Shown: piece after piece, positions 1-9,227 of the stretch
How the letters are laid out: each line of letters begins with the position of its first letter
Position numbering within the stretch: position 1 is the first letter of the stretch
Source of the DNA: Acidobacteriota bacterium
GTDB lineage: Bacteria; Acidobacteriota; Vicinamibacteria; Vicinamibacterales; UBA823
Assembly (NCBI GenBank): GCA_002730525.1
Contig: PCAK01000040.1
Span: 1 to 64,000 of the forward strand
Direction of reading: 5' to 3'
DNA: 64,000 bases
The notes under the pieces: generated by a model
Told to the model about the DNA's origin: nothing
Databases searched by the model: none
What the model saw: the letters and a program-made list of their open reading frames with translations, nothing else
Program-made: the position numbers and the translations under genes

Positions 1-1683
1 GGCAGATACGCGGCCCGGTTCATTTCGGTGGCGTGGAACCAGTGGTTGATCCCCTCGCCCTGGTGGATCGCCACCGGAGCGATCGTGGCGATGTCGTCGG
101 CGAGTTGCTCGATCAGTTCCCTGGGCGCGGAGGTAATCTCGACGACCGAGTCCAAGTCGTAGTCGCGCAGGTGGGTCTCGTACATCGTCCACAGCGTGAT
201 GCACTCGATGGATTGACCGTCGGCCAGCGTGACCTGGAAGCGCCCCTCCAGCGCCGGCGACAGGCCCTTCTGGCTCATCGTCTCACCGACGTCGTCGCGT
301 GTGAGTGCCCGCGGTTCATCGGCCTGCTCGTCCCAGATGACGTAATCGCCTAGCTGCTCGTGCTGTTCCGCGGTGAGCCCCTGGACCGTCATGGACGGCC
401 CGTCCGCCGCCAACGAGGTCTGATAGTCGGCGAAGACTTCGCTCGCGCGCAGCCGTCTTAACGTGTCGGTGCGGACGAGCAGGGGAAAGTCCGTGAACCG
501 CTTGACGAAGTCCTCGTCGTACTGCCGGCGCTCCATGAGCAGGCGCGTGATGCCCAGAAACAGCGCTGCGTCAGTCTGAGGGCGGATCGGGATCCAGTAG
601 TCGGCCTTCGTCGCAGGGGGGCTGTACTCCGGCGCGATGACGACGATCTTGCCGCCCCGCTCCATGCACTCGATGAACCAGTGCGAATCGGGTAGCTTGT
701 TCTCGACCAGATTCTTCCCATCCATGATGATGAGCTTCGAGAACCTGAGGTCGTTGAAGTCACAGTCCGACGTCTGCAGGCCATGCACCCATGGATGACC
801 GGGCGCTTGGTCGCCGTGCCAGGTGTAGTTCGAGAAATTCCGCCCCGCCCTCGCCTCGTCCGGTCCGACCCCCCGAACCTGGGCGTCGAGCAGGGCCAGC
901 GAGTTGTTCAGCCGGTACATGCCGTACTTGCCCAGCACGCCAAGGAGGCCCATGCCGCCTCGCATCTTGACCGTTCGGGTGCCGGCGCCGCCCATGGCAT
1001 CGACCATTTCCGGCTGATATCCCTGCGCGCGCAGCCGTTCGGCACCCTCGTCTCCAGAGTAGGTGCGGGCGATGGACTGGAGCGCTCCGGCGATGTTCTG
1101 AAACGCCTCCTCCCACGAGATCTGGATGAACTCGTCGTCGCCGCGCCGGTCGAACAGATAGGTCGACCGAAGCTCCGGCGTGAGTTCGGGGAATCCCGCC
1201 TCGGCCCACGCCTTCCAGCCTCGCCGGACGATCGGGTGGCGCAAGCGGTACGGTCCGTAGAGGACTCGATGAAAGGTGTAGCCCTTCGCGCACTGGCGGG
1301 GATTCCAGTTTGCCGTTGCGTGGTTGCCGTAGAGGTCGGCGTAGTCCTGATAGTCGTAGGTCGAGCCGGTTCGCACGACGATGCCGTTGCGGACGTAGGC
1401 TCGGATACGACACGCGTGGGTGTCGTTGGGCGAGCACACCCAGTCGAACATCGAGTCGTACCGATATTGGTCGTGGTAGATCGCTTCCCAGTCCCTCGAC
1501 ACGGAACGCCCCAGCGGATTCCCGTCATCGGTCGGTTCGAGGAAGGTGCACGCCGCCTCGAGGCCCAGCACGGACCCAGCGGTGCCGATGCCCATCCATT
1601 GCAGGAACAAGCGGCGCGGTACGCCGCCCGGCTTCGGTTCGCCTGGGACAGGATCGGAAAGCGGGTGCTTGTCTTTGCTCATG
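1..1683 (-). CDS. Type II DMSO-reductase-family molybdenum alpha subunit (C-terminus outside window)
   Basis: The frame starts at ATG 1683 and is open for 561 codons to the window edge, so the C-terminal part is missing. Residues 23-30 (RRLFLQWM) begin a Tat signal. An FeS motif follows: C83-x3-D87-x3-C91, then C131 in NPRQCAKG. Asp291 in WHGDQAPGHP is the likely Mo ligand. These match the NarG-like type II branch (periplasmic nitrite oxidoreductase, ethylbenzene dehydrogenase, perchlorate and selenate reductases), which oxidise or reduce small anions or hydrocarbons in the periplasm. A GGAG sits about 10 nt upstream of the start. The haem subunit gene lies 65 bp upstream on the same strand; the FeS beta subunit and chaperone should lie beyond position 1. 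The substrate cannot be read from the sequence. Confidence 0.88.
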
Positions 1684-1748
1684 GCGTTGTTCTCCGGTCC
1701 GCTAACTGCCGTCGAGATGGGTGGAAGAACTCGGTCGCGCGCGCTTGT

Positions 1749-3377
1749 CTATGGCTCGATGAACAGTTCCTGCCAGATCGTGATCGACTTCTTCCCATCC
1801 CGGTCGCCGGCGCTACCGTTCCACACCGCGAAGCCGACGGCCGTTCGTGATCCAGGTCTGAGCCTCACAGCTTCGTTCTTGCCGGTATCGAGGTCCCGGG
1901 TGAACTGCACGCGATACGATCCGGTCGCGTACTCGCCGGTGGCCGAGACCGCCTGATCGAACGGCGGACGAGCCAGCAAGGTGCCGAATCCCTCGGCGGT
2001 CAGGTCCTCCGCGGCGCTGTTCCGCGTGGGATCCGCGACGATGTTGCCGGCGCCCCAGGCGGTGACGAATCGTGGATCCGATTCCAGGGTCAAGGCGTTG
2101 CGCATCGGCTGCTCGACCGGCGAGCGCAGGAGGTTGGGATAGGAATCGATGCCGATGTTGGGATAGACCTTCTCCAGGTCCTGGAAGGCCGGCTCCAGAT
2201 CGGCCTGACGTTCGGACTTCCACATCCAGATGTTCACGTGGTCACCCAGTTGACCCATGGCGAAGAATGGCGGGTCTTCATTCAGAGCGAACTGAATCGC
2301 CGAGGCATCGCGGAAATCCTGAGGTCGAATGGCCGTGGCATCCTCAGTCGTGTCCGACCAGTTCAACAGCATCGCGACACGTTGGCCGTCATGCACCGCC
2401 TTGACGGTGATCTCCTCGGGCCGTTCCGCACGCCACCAGAGCGGCATGAGATGGAGGCTCACGGCCGGTGAACTCCGCCACACGCCCGAGTCAGGGTGGT
2501 CCGGGAGTTCCGCGACGCGAGTCGCGACGATCCGGAACTTCTTCATCTCCACCTTGGCGCGTTGCTCGTCGCTCGACATCGACCGGACAAGGTGCACGAG
2601 ATGCCATGCGTCGTCACCGTGGAGATACCCACTTTGCGGCATCGGCGAGCCCGGTAGCCCGGCGACCAGGCGGCGGTAGACCTGTTCGGGCGAGGGGTCG
2701 CCCTTGTAGACGCCGAGCGTCAGATCGCGTGGTCGCGTCGGCAAGCCCTTCGAGTCGATCTGCTCCTGCGCGCCGTCGCCCTTCCCGGTCTCACCGTGGC
2801 ACGGTGCACAACCTTTTCCGTAGAGTTCGCGTGCTTGAGCTTCGGCCTCTGGCGTAAATTCCGGCTCGGGTGGAATCGCAATGATGCCTGTGCCGGGGTT
2901 ACCGAACGACGCCGGCTCGGTCGGCTCACTGACCGTGATCGGCCGCTCCAGGAAGGTCTTGACGTAGTGCACCAGCCCCCAGCGGGTTTCTTCAGGCAGA
3001 TGAGCCCACGACGGCATCGCGGACCCTGGCATGCCGCGCGACATCGTCCGGAACAGATCGTCATCGGTAGGGACGCCGTCCCACGTCGAGATCAATCGGA
3101 ATCGTCCTGTCGTGAAATCGCGCGGTCGCGGATAGAGCAGATACGCAGCCTCACCCAATCCGTCGCCGTCTGGTCCGTGGCAGGCGACGCATTCTTTCTC
3201 GTACGTGGTCTCGCCGAGCGCCAGGAGTTCCGGCGAGGTCGACGGGTGTTCGGAAGGTTCCAGGGAAAGGGCGATCACACCCGGGTCGGTGTCGAGTGGT
3301 GGGCCGCAGGCGACCATGAACGAGAGGGCGAAGAGCGCCAGCGAAAGGTGGAGAAGCCGAGTGTGCGCGATTGACAT
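1749..3377 (-). CDS. Lipoprotein fusing a dihaem cytochrome c to an ethylbenzene-dehydrogenase-like haem-b gamma domain
   Basis: 542 aa with an ideal SD (AGGAGG) before ATG 3377. The N-terminus is a lipoprotein signal with Cys24 in MVAC. Two cytochrome-c domains follow: CVACH at 63-67 with downstream MPGSAMP, and CAPCH at 190-194 with LPGSPMP, the methionines being likely distal haem ligands. Residues about 280-540 resemble the EB_dh/NxrC-type gamma subunit (WRSSPAVSLHLMPLWWR, LNWSD, WMWKSERQAD). Known gamma subunits pass electrons between the FeS beta subunit and a separate cytochrome c. Here both functions appear to be in one chain anchored to a membrane. It is first in the operon, ahead of the Mo alpha subunit. 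Confidence 0.85.
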   Translation of the reverse strand: MSIAHTRLLHLSLALFALSFMVACGPPLDTDPGVIALSLEPSEHPSTSPELLALGETTYEKECVACHGPDGDGLGEAAYLLYPRPRDFTTGRFRLISTWDGVPTDDDLFRTMSRGMPGSAMPSWAHLPEETRWGLVHYVKTFLERPITVSEPTEPASFGNPGTGIIAIPPEPEFTPEAEAQARELYGKGCAPCHGETGKGDGAQEQIDSKGLPTRPRDLTLGVYKGDPSPEQVYRRLVAGLPGSPMPQSGYLHGDDAWHLVHLVRSMSSDEQRAKVEMKKFRIVATRVAELPDHPDSGVWRSSPAVSLHLMPLWWRAERPEEITVKAVHDGQRVAMLLNWSDTTEDATAIRPQDFRDASAIQFALNEDPPFFAMGQLGDHVNIWMWKSERQADLEPAFQDLEKVYPNIGIDSYPNLLRSPVEQPMRNALTLESDPRFVTAWGAGNIVADPTRNSAAEDLTAEGFGTLLARPPFDQAVSATGEYATGSYRVQFTRDLDTGKNEAVRLRPGSRTAVGFAVWNGSAGDRDGKKSITIWQELFIEP

Positions 3378-3514
3378 GAAGCCTCCTGACCCCGTCCGAG
3401 CCGTAGGATGTTTCTACTTCAAGCACACTGGCAACCCTATGACATTCGTCATAACTGCGCGCGCTCGAGTCGAGAGATCGCCGGCGGGGGCTCAGAAATC
3501 GATCGCGGACGCTT

Positions 3515-4441
3515 CTACGGGCACTCGCGGGTTCGCCGCCAGAACGCCGCGGCGAGGCTGCCGATCAACGAATGGCAGACAGACGAGATCGCGCACGGGA
3601 TGGCGACGAGCGGGCTGGCGAAGTTCTGCCGCGCGAGGACGACGCCGAGGCCGGAGTTCTGCATGCCGACCTCTATAGAGACGGTTCGCGCGGCGCGCTC
3701 CTCGCTCAGCAGGAGTCGGCCGGCGGCGTAGCCGAGGCCGAAGCCGCCGAGGTGCAGCGTGAACACGGCGAACAGCAGGCGCACGCCGGCCTCAAGGATT
3801 TCCTGTTTTCCCGCCCCAATGATCGACGCGACGATGAGGACGATGGTCGCCACCGCGACCAGTGGCGCCACTGGCAGGACGGCGCGCGTCAGGCGCGGTG
3901 CGTAGCGGTTGAGGCTGACGCCGAGGACGACCGGCAGGATGACGACCTGCACCGTACTCAGGAGCAGGCCGGCGGCCGGAACGTCGACTCGGCTACCGGC
4001 CAGCAGCGCCGTCAAGGTCGGCGTCATTGCCACGGCGAGCAGTGTCGAGAATGCGGTCATCGTGACCGACAGCGCGACGTCCGCCTTGGCGAGAAACGAG
4101 ATGACGTTCGAGGCGGTGCCGCCCGGGCACGACGAGACGAGCACCAGGCCGACCGCGAACTCGGTCGGGAGGTCGTAGAGGTACCCCAGGCTCCATCCGA
4201 GCGCGGGCATCACCGTGTACTGCAGCACGACTCCCGGGACGACGAGCCGCCGGTGTCGCGCGATCCGCTTGAAGTCATCGACGCCGAGCGTCATCCCCAT
4301 GCTGAGCATGATGACGCCGAGGCCGATCGTGATGAAGGGGCCTGAGAACCAGGTGAACGACGGCGGATGATAGAGCGCGATCGCGCTGGCGAGGAGCACC
4401 CAGAGCGGGAAGGCGGCGGTCAGGAGCGCGAGGACTCTCAC
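3515..4441 (-). CDS. Bile acid:sodium symporter (BASS/SBF) family transporter
   Basis: 308 aa, almost entirely hydrophobic, with about nine predicted membrane segments. Family features include GVIMLSMGMTLGVDDF in the N-terminal half, the SCPGGTASNVISF crossover region and EVGMQNSGLGVVLA in the C-terminal half, which correspond to the Na+-binding crossover helices of SBF proteins. BASS members import organic anions with sodium; the substrate here is unknown. The start is GTG 4441, which overlaps the stop of a tiny upstream frame (GTGA). It could be cotranscribed with the haem/Mo operon downstream on the same strand, 137 bp away, but that gap also has room for a promoter. Confidence 0.85.
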   Translation of the reverse strand: MRVLALLTAAFPLWVLLASAIALYHPPSFTWFSGPFITIGLGVIMLSMGMTLGVDDFKRIARHRRLVVPGVVLQYTVMPALGWSLGYLYDLPTEFAVGLVLVSSCPGGTASNVISFLAKADVALSVTMTAFSTLLAVAMTPTLTALLAGSRVDVPAAGLLLSTVQVVILPVVLGVSLNRYAPRLTRAVLPVAPLVAVATIVLIVASIIGAGKQEILEAGVRLLFAVFTLHLGGFGLGYAAGRLLLSEERAARTVSIEVGMQNSGLGVVLARQNFASPLVAIPCAISSVCHSLIGSLAAAFWRRTRECP

Positions 4442-4512
4442 GGAGCGTCGTCTGCCGCCATGTCGGCCTGCCGGGCGCGCTTGATCCAGGTCCGCTCGAC
4501 GCGTCCACTCAT
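4438..4512 (-). other. 24-codon frame upstream of and overlapping the BASS gene
   Basis: ATG 4512 opens a 24-residue frame whose TGA overlaps the GTG start of the transporter. Its start (MSGRVERTWIKRAR) faintly resembles the first residues of MOSC-domain proteins. It could be a gene remnant or a leader peptide coupling translation into the transporter. Only length, overlap and this weak resemblance support it. Confidence 0.25.
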
Positions 4513-4616
4513 CGTTGCTCTGGGGGTAAACACCTGCCGCGCGCGGTCAGTCTACACCACCGGGTGCACCGGCCCTCGGGTCAGGCCGAGGCCACTAATA
4601 TAGGATGGTGGGAGAG

Positions 4617-5699
4617 ATGGCAGACGCGGAACAGCAAGCCCGTGATGACCTCGACGCCTGGGTGCGGGAGGTTGTCGCGTGGCACTTCGATCCGGCGACA
4701 GGATGTCCCTACTGGCTCGAGTGGGCGGAACAGGCCGACTGGGATCCGCGGCGCGAGGTGGAGTCGTTCGACGACCTGAGGAAGTTCGGCCACTTCGAGG
4801 ACGAGTTGCTCCGTGGTGGCCCGGTGCGCCGTTGGGTGCCGAAGGCCTATGCCGACCGGCCCGTCTACGTCTTCGAGACCGGCGGCACGACCGGTGTGCC
4901 GAAGAGCCGGATCAGCATCGACGACTTCCGGCTCGACTACGAGCTCTTCTCGAAGACGCTGCCCGACGACAAGTTCCCGCCCGGGTCGAACTGGCTGATG
5001 CTCGGACCGACTGGCCCCCGGCGGTTGCGGCTCGCCGTCGAGTACCTCGCACAGCATCGCGGCGGCATCTGCTTCTGCGTCGACCTCGATCCACGCTGGG
5101 TGATCAAGCTGATCAAGAAAGGCTGGATGGATCACCTCAAGGCGTATCAGACCCACGTCATTGACCAGGCCGTGACGCTGCTCGGCGCCGGCCACGACAT
5201 CAAGTGCCTGTTCACGACGCCGAAACTGCTCGAGGGGCTGGCTGACCGACTCGAGAGCGACGGGACATCCATCAAGGGAGCGGGGATCACCGGCGTCTTC
5301 TCGGGCGGTACCGAGTTCACGCCGCAGTGGAACCGGTTCGCGCACGAGGAACTGCTCGATGGCGTTTACATGACGCCGACCTACGGCAACACGTTGATGG
5401 GCCTGGCCGCGAGCGCGCCGAGCACGCCGGAGAACGGCTACAAGATTACGTACTACGCGCCGCAGCCGCGCGCGGTCGTTCAGGTCGTCGATCCCGACGC
5501 CCCTGACACTGTCGTCGATTACGGCGCGACCGGTCGTGTGATGATCACGACGCTCACGAAGGAGTTGTTCCTGCCGCGGTTCCTCGAGCGCGACGAGGGT
5601 GAGCGTGAGCGGCCCTACGAGAAGTACCCCTGGGACGGCGTGAGCGGGGTGAGACCATTCGGCCGGCTGGCGTCGGTGACGACGGTTGGGGTCTACTGA
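4617..5699 (+). CDS. LuxE/PaaK-like acyl-adenylating enzyme
   Basis: About 360 aa, the usual LuxE length and shorter than full ANL ligases. The phosphate-binding loop is visible at residues 85-95 (FETGGTTGVPKSR), with later FSGGTEF and PTYGNT core motifs and a C-terminal RPFGRL. This family activates a carboxylate with ATP and transfers the acyl group to a protein or CoA. ATG 4617 is preferred because GGGAGAG lies directly upstream; ATG 4605 is an in-frame alternative. The next gene, 1 bp away, is an aldehyde-dehydrogenase-fold reductase, so the pair recalls LuxE/LuxC, which reduce fatty acids to aldehydes. No luciferase genes are present. The substrate is unknown. Confidence 0.7.
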   Translation: MADAEQQARDDLDAWVREVVAWHFDPATGCPYWLEWAEQADWDPRREVESFDDLRKFGHFEDELLRGGPVRRWVPKAYADRPVYVFETGGTTGVPKSRISIDDFRLDYELFSKTLPDDKFPPGSNWLMLGPTGPRRLRLAVEYLAQHRGGICFCVDLDPRWVIKLIKKGWMDHLKAYQTHVIDQAVTLLGAGHDIKCLFTTPKLLEGLADRLESDGTSIKGAGITGVFSGGTEFTPQWNRFAHEELLDGVYMTPTYGNTLMGLAASAPSTPENGYKITYYAPQPRAVVQVVDPDAPDTVVDYGATGRVMITTLTKELFLPRFLERDEGERERPYEKYPWDGVSGVRPFGRLASVTTVGVY

Positions 5700-5700
5700 C

Positions 5701-7116
5701 ATGATTCACTTTCCCGTGCTCAGATGGGGCGAGCCGTACCAGAGCCTCGAGGTGAACCAGGTCGCGCACTTCGCCACGGGCGAACCGCTGGCCGAGGTGA
5801 GCCAGGCCAACGGCGGCCTGGTCGCGCGAGACCTCCGCAAGGCGCAGCGTGCCCGCGACGCGCTCCGTGAGATTCCCTGCGCCGAACTCGTCAAGATGGT
5901 CAAGCGGGCGGGCGAGCTGTTCCAGACCGCCGATCTGCCGATCGGGGATGCGTCGCAGTCGCCCGACGATTTCGTCCGGCAGCAGTCGGCGACGACTGGG
6001 CTGCCCGAGCAGCTCTGCCGGATGAACCTGGAGAAGCTGGGCGGCGTCCTGGGACAGCTCGACAAGATCCTGGATGCGCTGACCCGTCGCCTCGACCTCG
6101 ACATCTTCACGAAGGGCTTCGGCGACGAGGACGGCGTGCTGCGCAGCTACCAGGCGATTGCGCCGGTGCTCGGCATGGTGCTGCCCTCGAACTCATCCGG
6201 CGTGCACAGCCTCTGGCTGCCGGTCGTGCCTTTGCAGGTGGGGCTGGTATTGAAGCCGGGCCCGCAGGAACCGTGGACGCCGTGGCGGCTGAGCCAGGCC
6301 TTCTTCCAGGCCGGCGTGCCAAAGCAGGCGATCGCGCTCTATCCGGGCGAGGCCGAGGTCGGCGCCGCGGTGGTCGCGCACTGTCCGAAGAGCTTCATCT
6401 TTGGCGGCACGGCGACGGTCGATCGCTACCGCGGGAACCCGGCGGTGCAGGTGCACGGCCCCGGGTTCAGCAAGATCCTGATCGGCGACGACCAGGTGGA
6501 CGACTGGGAGCAGCACCTCGACCTCATGGTGCATTCGGTCCTGGTCAACAGCGGGCGCAGCTGCATCAACTGTTCGGGCATCTGGGCGTCGCGCCATACG
6601 AAGGAGATTGCGGCGGCGCTGGCCGTGCGACTCGGGCCGATCGCGCCACTGCCGCCCGACGACCCGAAGGCCGAGCTTGCGGCGTTCACTGTACCCGGGC
6701 AGGCTGAGGCGATCTCGGGCGATATCGACAGCGCGCTCGCGGAGGACGGCGTCGAGGATGCGACGGCCAAGTACCACGACGGTGGCCGCCTGACGAGCCA
6801 CGAGCGCTACGGCTATCTGCGACCGACCGTCCTCAGCTGCGCCGCCACCTCGGCGGCGGCGGCGAAGGAGTACATGTTCCCGTTCGTGACGGTCGTGGAA
6901 TGCCCGCAAGCCGAGATGCTCGGGTCAATCGGCTCGACGCTGGTCGCGACCGGCATCACCAAGGACGAGCCGTTCCGCCGGTCACTGATGGAGGCGACCA
7001 ACATCGATCGGTTGAACCTCGGACCGATCCCGACGACGCAGCTGAACTGGCTGCAACCGCACGAGGGCAACATCGTCGACTTCCTGTTCCGCGCCCGCGC
7101 CTTCCAGATGGCGTAG
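5701..7116 (+). CDS. Aldehyde-dehydrogenase-superfamily acyl reductase
   Basis: 471 aa starting at ATG 5701, one base after the previous stop; a TTG at 5686 is a weaker in-frame start. The central part has the NAD(P)-fold helix region (LPSNSSGVHSLWLPVVPLQ, LVLKPGPQEPW) and a catalytic-cysteine segment, NSGRSCINCSG, near residue 285. The C-terminus has the dehydrogenase-like EYMFPFVTVVE segment. Known relatives oxidise aldehydes or, as in LuxC, reduce acyl-enzyme thioesters with NADPH. Tight coupling to an acyl-activating gene favours the reductive direction, but that is inference. A palindromic repeat lies just after the stop. Confidence 0.75.
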   Translation: MIHFPVLRWGEPYQSLEVNQVAHFATGEPLAEVSQANGGLVARDLRKAQRARDALREIPCAELVKMVKRAGELFQTADLPIGDASQSPDDFVRQQSATTGLPEQLCRMNLEKLGGVLGQLDKILDALTRRLDLDIFTKGFGDEDGVLRSYQAIAPVLGMVLPSNSSGVHSLWLPVVPLQVGLVLKPGPQEPWTPWRLSQAFFQAGVPKQAIALYPGEAEVGAAVVAHCPKSFIFGGTATVDRYRGNPAVQVHGPGFSKILIGDDQVDDWEQHLDLMVHSVLVNSGRSCINCSGIWASRHTKEIAAALAVRLGPIAPLPPDDPKAELAAFTVPGQAEAISGDIDSALAEDGVEDATAKYHDGGRLTSHERYGYLRPTVLSCAATSAAAAKEYMFPFVTVVECPQAEMLGSIGSTLVATGITKDEPFRRSLMEATNIDRLNLGPIPTTQLNWLQPHEGNIVDFLFRARAFQMA

Positions 7117-7123
7117 GTAAGGC

Positions 7124-7151
7124 ATGCGTAGCGCAGGACTTCAGTCCTGCG
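7124..7151 (+). repeat. 28-bp palindromic interspersed repeat, copy 1
   Basis: The segment starts ATGCGTAGCG and contains an 8-bp-arm palindrome (GCAGGACT / AGTCCTGC) around a TC centre. A second copy on the opposite strand at 63224-63251 matches 23 of 28 positions. Four of the five differences are compensatory changes inside the hairpin arms. It sits between two genes of a probable operon and could form an RNA hairpin. Confidence 0.65.
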
Positions 7152-7210
7152 TGGGCGAGCCCGTAGGGCGAAGCCCATGAGGGTCGGAAAAGGGGGCTGC
7201 CCCTTTCGAG

Positions 7211-8527
7211 ATGCGAATCCTCTCCATCACGGCTGGTGCGGCCGACATGTACTGCGGGAGTTGTCTCCGCGACAACGCCCTGGCCGCCGAGCTGATCGCA
7301 CGCGGTCACGACGTTCTCCTCCTGCCGCTCTACACCCCGACGCGCACCGACGAACGCAACGTCAGCGACCCGCACGTCTTCTACGGCGGCATTAGCGTCT
7401 TTCTGCAGGAACTCTCGCCGCTGTTCCGACGGACCCCGCGCTTTCTCGATCGGCTGTGGGACGCGCCGTCGGTCATCCGCGCGGCCACCAGCCGAGCCGT
7501 CAGCGTCGATCCGGCACAACTCGGCGACCTGACGCTCTCGGTGCTGCGCGGGGAGGACGGCCACCAGCACAAGGAGCTGCGCAAGCTCATCGACTGGTTG
7601 AAGACGCAGCCTCGGCCGGACATCATCGTCCTGCCGAACTCGCTGCTGATCGGCCTGGCCGCGCCGCTCCGCGCCGCGCTCGGCCGTCCGGTCTGCTGCA
7701 CGCTCCAGGGTGAGGATCAATTCCTTGAAGGGCTGCCCAGGATGCAGCGCGCCGCCGCCCTCGACATCATCCGCGCGAAGGTTCCTGATGTCGACCGGTT
7801 CCTGCCCGTGAGCGAGTACTACGTTGACTTCATGGCCGACTATCTCGCTATTCCGACCGAACGGCTCAGCGTGCTGCCGCTCGGCATCAACCTCGATGGC
7901 TACCCCGAGCGCCGCCAAACGCCGGCAGGCGGCGCCACATTGACGGTCGGCTACTTCGCGCGGGTCGCGCCCGGGAAGGGGCTCCACGTGCTGGCCGATG
8001 CGTTTCGGGCGCTGCGCGAACGGCTTGGCGTACGTGGCGCACGACTCGAGGTGGCCGGCTACCTGGCGCCGGAGCACCGCGGATACCTCGCCGAAGTCGA
8101 GGCGAAGCTGTCGTCCTGGGGGCTCGAGGGCGCGTTTGCCTACCGGGGCGTGATCGACCGCGCACGGAAGATCGAATTTCTGAGCGGCCTCGACGTGTTC
8201 TCGGTGCCCAGCACCTATCCCGATCCCAAGGGCATCTTCGTCCTCGAGGCGATGGCGTGCGGCGTGCCGGTCGTCCAGCCGCGGCACGGGGCGTTTCCCG
8301 AGATCCTCGAGCGCACCGGCGGCGGGATCACGTTCGAGCCCCACGACGCCGATCGCCTGGCAGACGAGCTGGCCGGGCTGCACCGTGAGCCCGACCGGGC
8401 CGAGCAGCTCCGCCGGCAGGGCGCCTACGGCGTGCGGAAGCACTACAGCGCGGCCCGGATGGCCGACCGGGCGATCGAATTTTTTGGCGAAGTGGTCGCG
8501 TCGGCCGGCCTGGCTGCCGTATCCTGA
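7211..8527 (+). CDS. Glycosyltransferase family 4 (group 1)
   Basis: 438 aa GT-B glycosyltransferase. The N-terminal domain begins MRILSITAGAADMYCGS with a glycine-rich acceptor loop. The linker carries LPLGINLDGY near residue 220. The C-terminal donor domain contains GYFARVAPGKGLHVLADAF and the nucleotide-sugar signature PKGIFVLEAMACGVPVVQP near residue 340. GT4 enzymes retain anomeric configuration and transfer hexoses from nucleotide sugars to lipids or glycans on the cytoplasmic side. Its position between an acyl-modifying pair and an ABC exporter suggests a glycolipid or glycoconjugate route, which is inference. Confidence 0.85.
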   Translation: MRILSITAGAADMYCGSCLRDNALAAELIARGHDVLLLPLYTPTRTDERNVSDPHVFYGGISVFLQELSPLFRRTPRFLDRLWDAPSVIRAATSRAVSVDPAQLGDLTLSVLRGEDGHQHKELRKLIDWLKTQPRPDIIVLPNSLLIGLAAPLRAALGRPVCCTLQGEDQFLEGLPRMQRAAALDIIRAKVPDVDRFLPVSEYYVDFMADYLAIPTERLSVLPLGINLDGYPERRQTPAGGATLTVGYFARVAPGKGLHVLADAFRALRERLGVRGARLEVAGYLAPEHRGYLAEVEAKLSSWGLEGAFAYRGVIDRARKIEFLSGLDVFSVPSTYPDPKGIFVLEAMACGVPVVQPRHGAFPEILERTGGGITFEPHDADRLADELAGLHREPDRAEQLRRQGAYGVRKHYSAARMADRAIEFFGEVVASAGLAAVS

Positions 8528-8549
8528 AGGCGGCCCGGGGAACCGCAGC

Positions 8550-9227
8550 TTGCTCGAGATCTCGAATCTGTCGAAGGCCTATCCCACGCCCCGCGGGGAG
8601 CTGCCGGTGCTCCGCGACGTCAGCTTGTCGCTTCAGCGCGGCGAGTCGGCGTCGATCATGGGCCCGTCGGGCAGCGGCAAGAGCACCCTCCTTTACATCA
8701 TCGGCGCGCTCGAGCCGCCGTCGTCGGGGCGGCTGACCATCGACGGCGACGATCCGTTCGCGCTCGATCCGAAGGCGCTGGCGGCGTTTCGGAATCGCGC
8801 TGTGGGGTTCGTCTTCCAGGACCACCTGCTGCTGCCGCAGTGCACGGTGGTCGAGAACGTCCTGCTGCCGACGCTCGTTGGGGAGCCGCTGGCCGATGGT
8901 CGCGCGCGCGCCCTCGACCTGCTCGGACGCGTCGGCCTGAGCGACCGGCTCGACCATCGACCGGCCGAACTGTCGGGCGGCGAGAAGCAGCGTGTCGCCA
9001 TCGCGCGGGCGCTCATCCGGCAGCCGCCGCTCGTGCTGTGCGACGAGCCGACTGGGAACCTCGATCGCGAATCGGCCGAGGCCGTCGCGTCGCTGCTCCT
9101 GACGCTGCACCGCGAGCAGAAGTCGGTGCTGGTCGTCGTCACCCACAGCCCGACGCTCGCCGATCGGTTTGGCCGCCGGCTCGAGCTGAACGAGCAGCGG
9201 CTCGCGCCGCGCAGGATGGCCTCGTGA
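8550..9227 (+). CDS. ABC transporter ATP-binding protein, LolD/MacB type
   Basis: About 225 aa with all ABC motifs: Walker A GPSGSGKS near residue 40, Q-loop VFQDHLLLPQ, signature LSGGEKQR, Walker B LVLCDEPTGNLD and the H-loop VVTHSPT. GNLD after Walker B is typical of the LolD/MacB/FtsE branch, which powers export or extraction of lipids, lipoproteins or peptides rather than import. The start is probably TTG 8550 (LLEISNLSKAY), as the upstream frame overlaps the glycosyltransferase. Its stop overlaps the GTG start of the permease (GTGA), so the two are translationally coupled. Confidence 0.9.
   Translation: MLEISNLSKAYPTPRGELPVLRDVSLSLQRGESASIMGPSGSGKSTLLYIIGALEPPSSGRLTIDGDDPFALDPKALAAFRNRAVGFVFQDHLLLPQCTVVENVLLPTLVGEPLADGRARALDLLGRVGLSDRLDHRPAELSGGEKQRVAIARALIRQPPLVLCDEPTGNLDRESAEAVASLLLTLHREQKSVLVVVTHSPTLADRFGRRLELNEQRLAPRRMAS

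Noticed and set aside
4596-4601. TAATAT as a -10 for the LuxE-like operon
   Set aside because: It would start transcription only about 9 nt before ATG 4617, leaving the SD at the very 5' end; no -35 is visible.
4581-5702. 373-codon open frame antisense to the LuxE-like gene
   Set aside because: Shadow of high-GC codon usage; the plus-strand protein has ATP-binding motifs.
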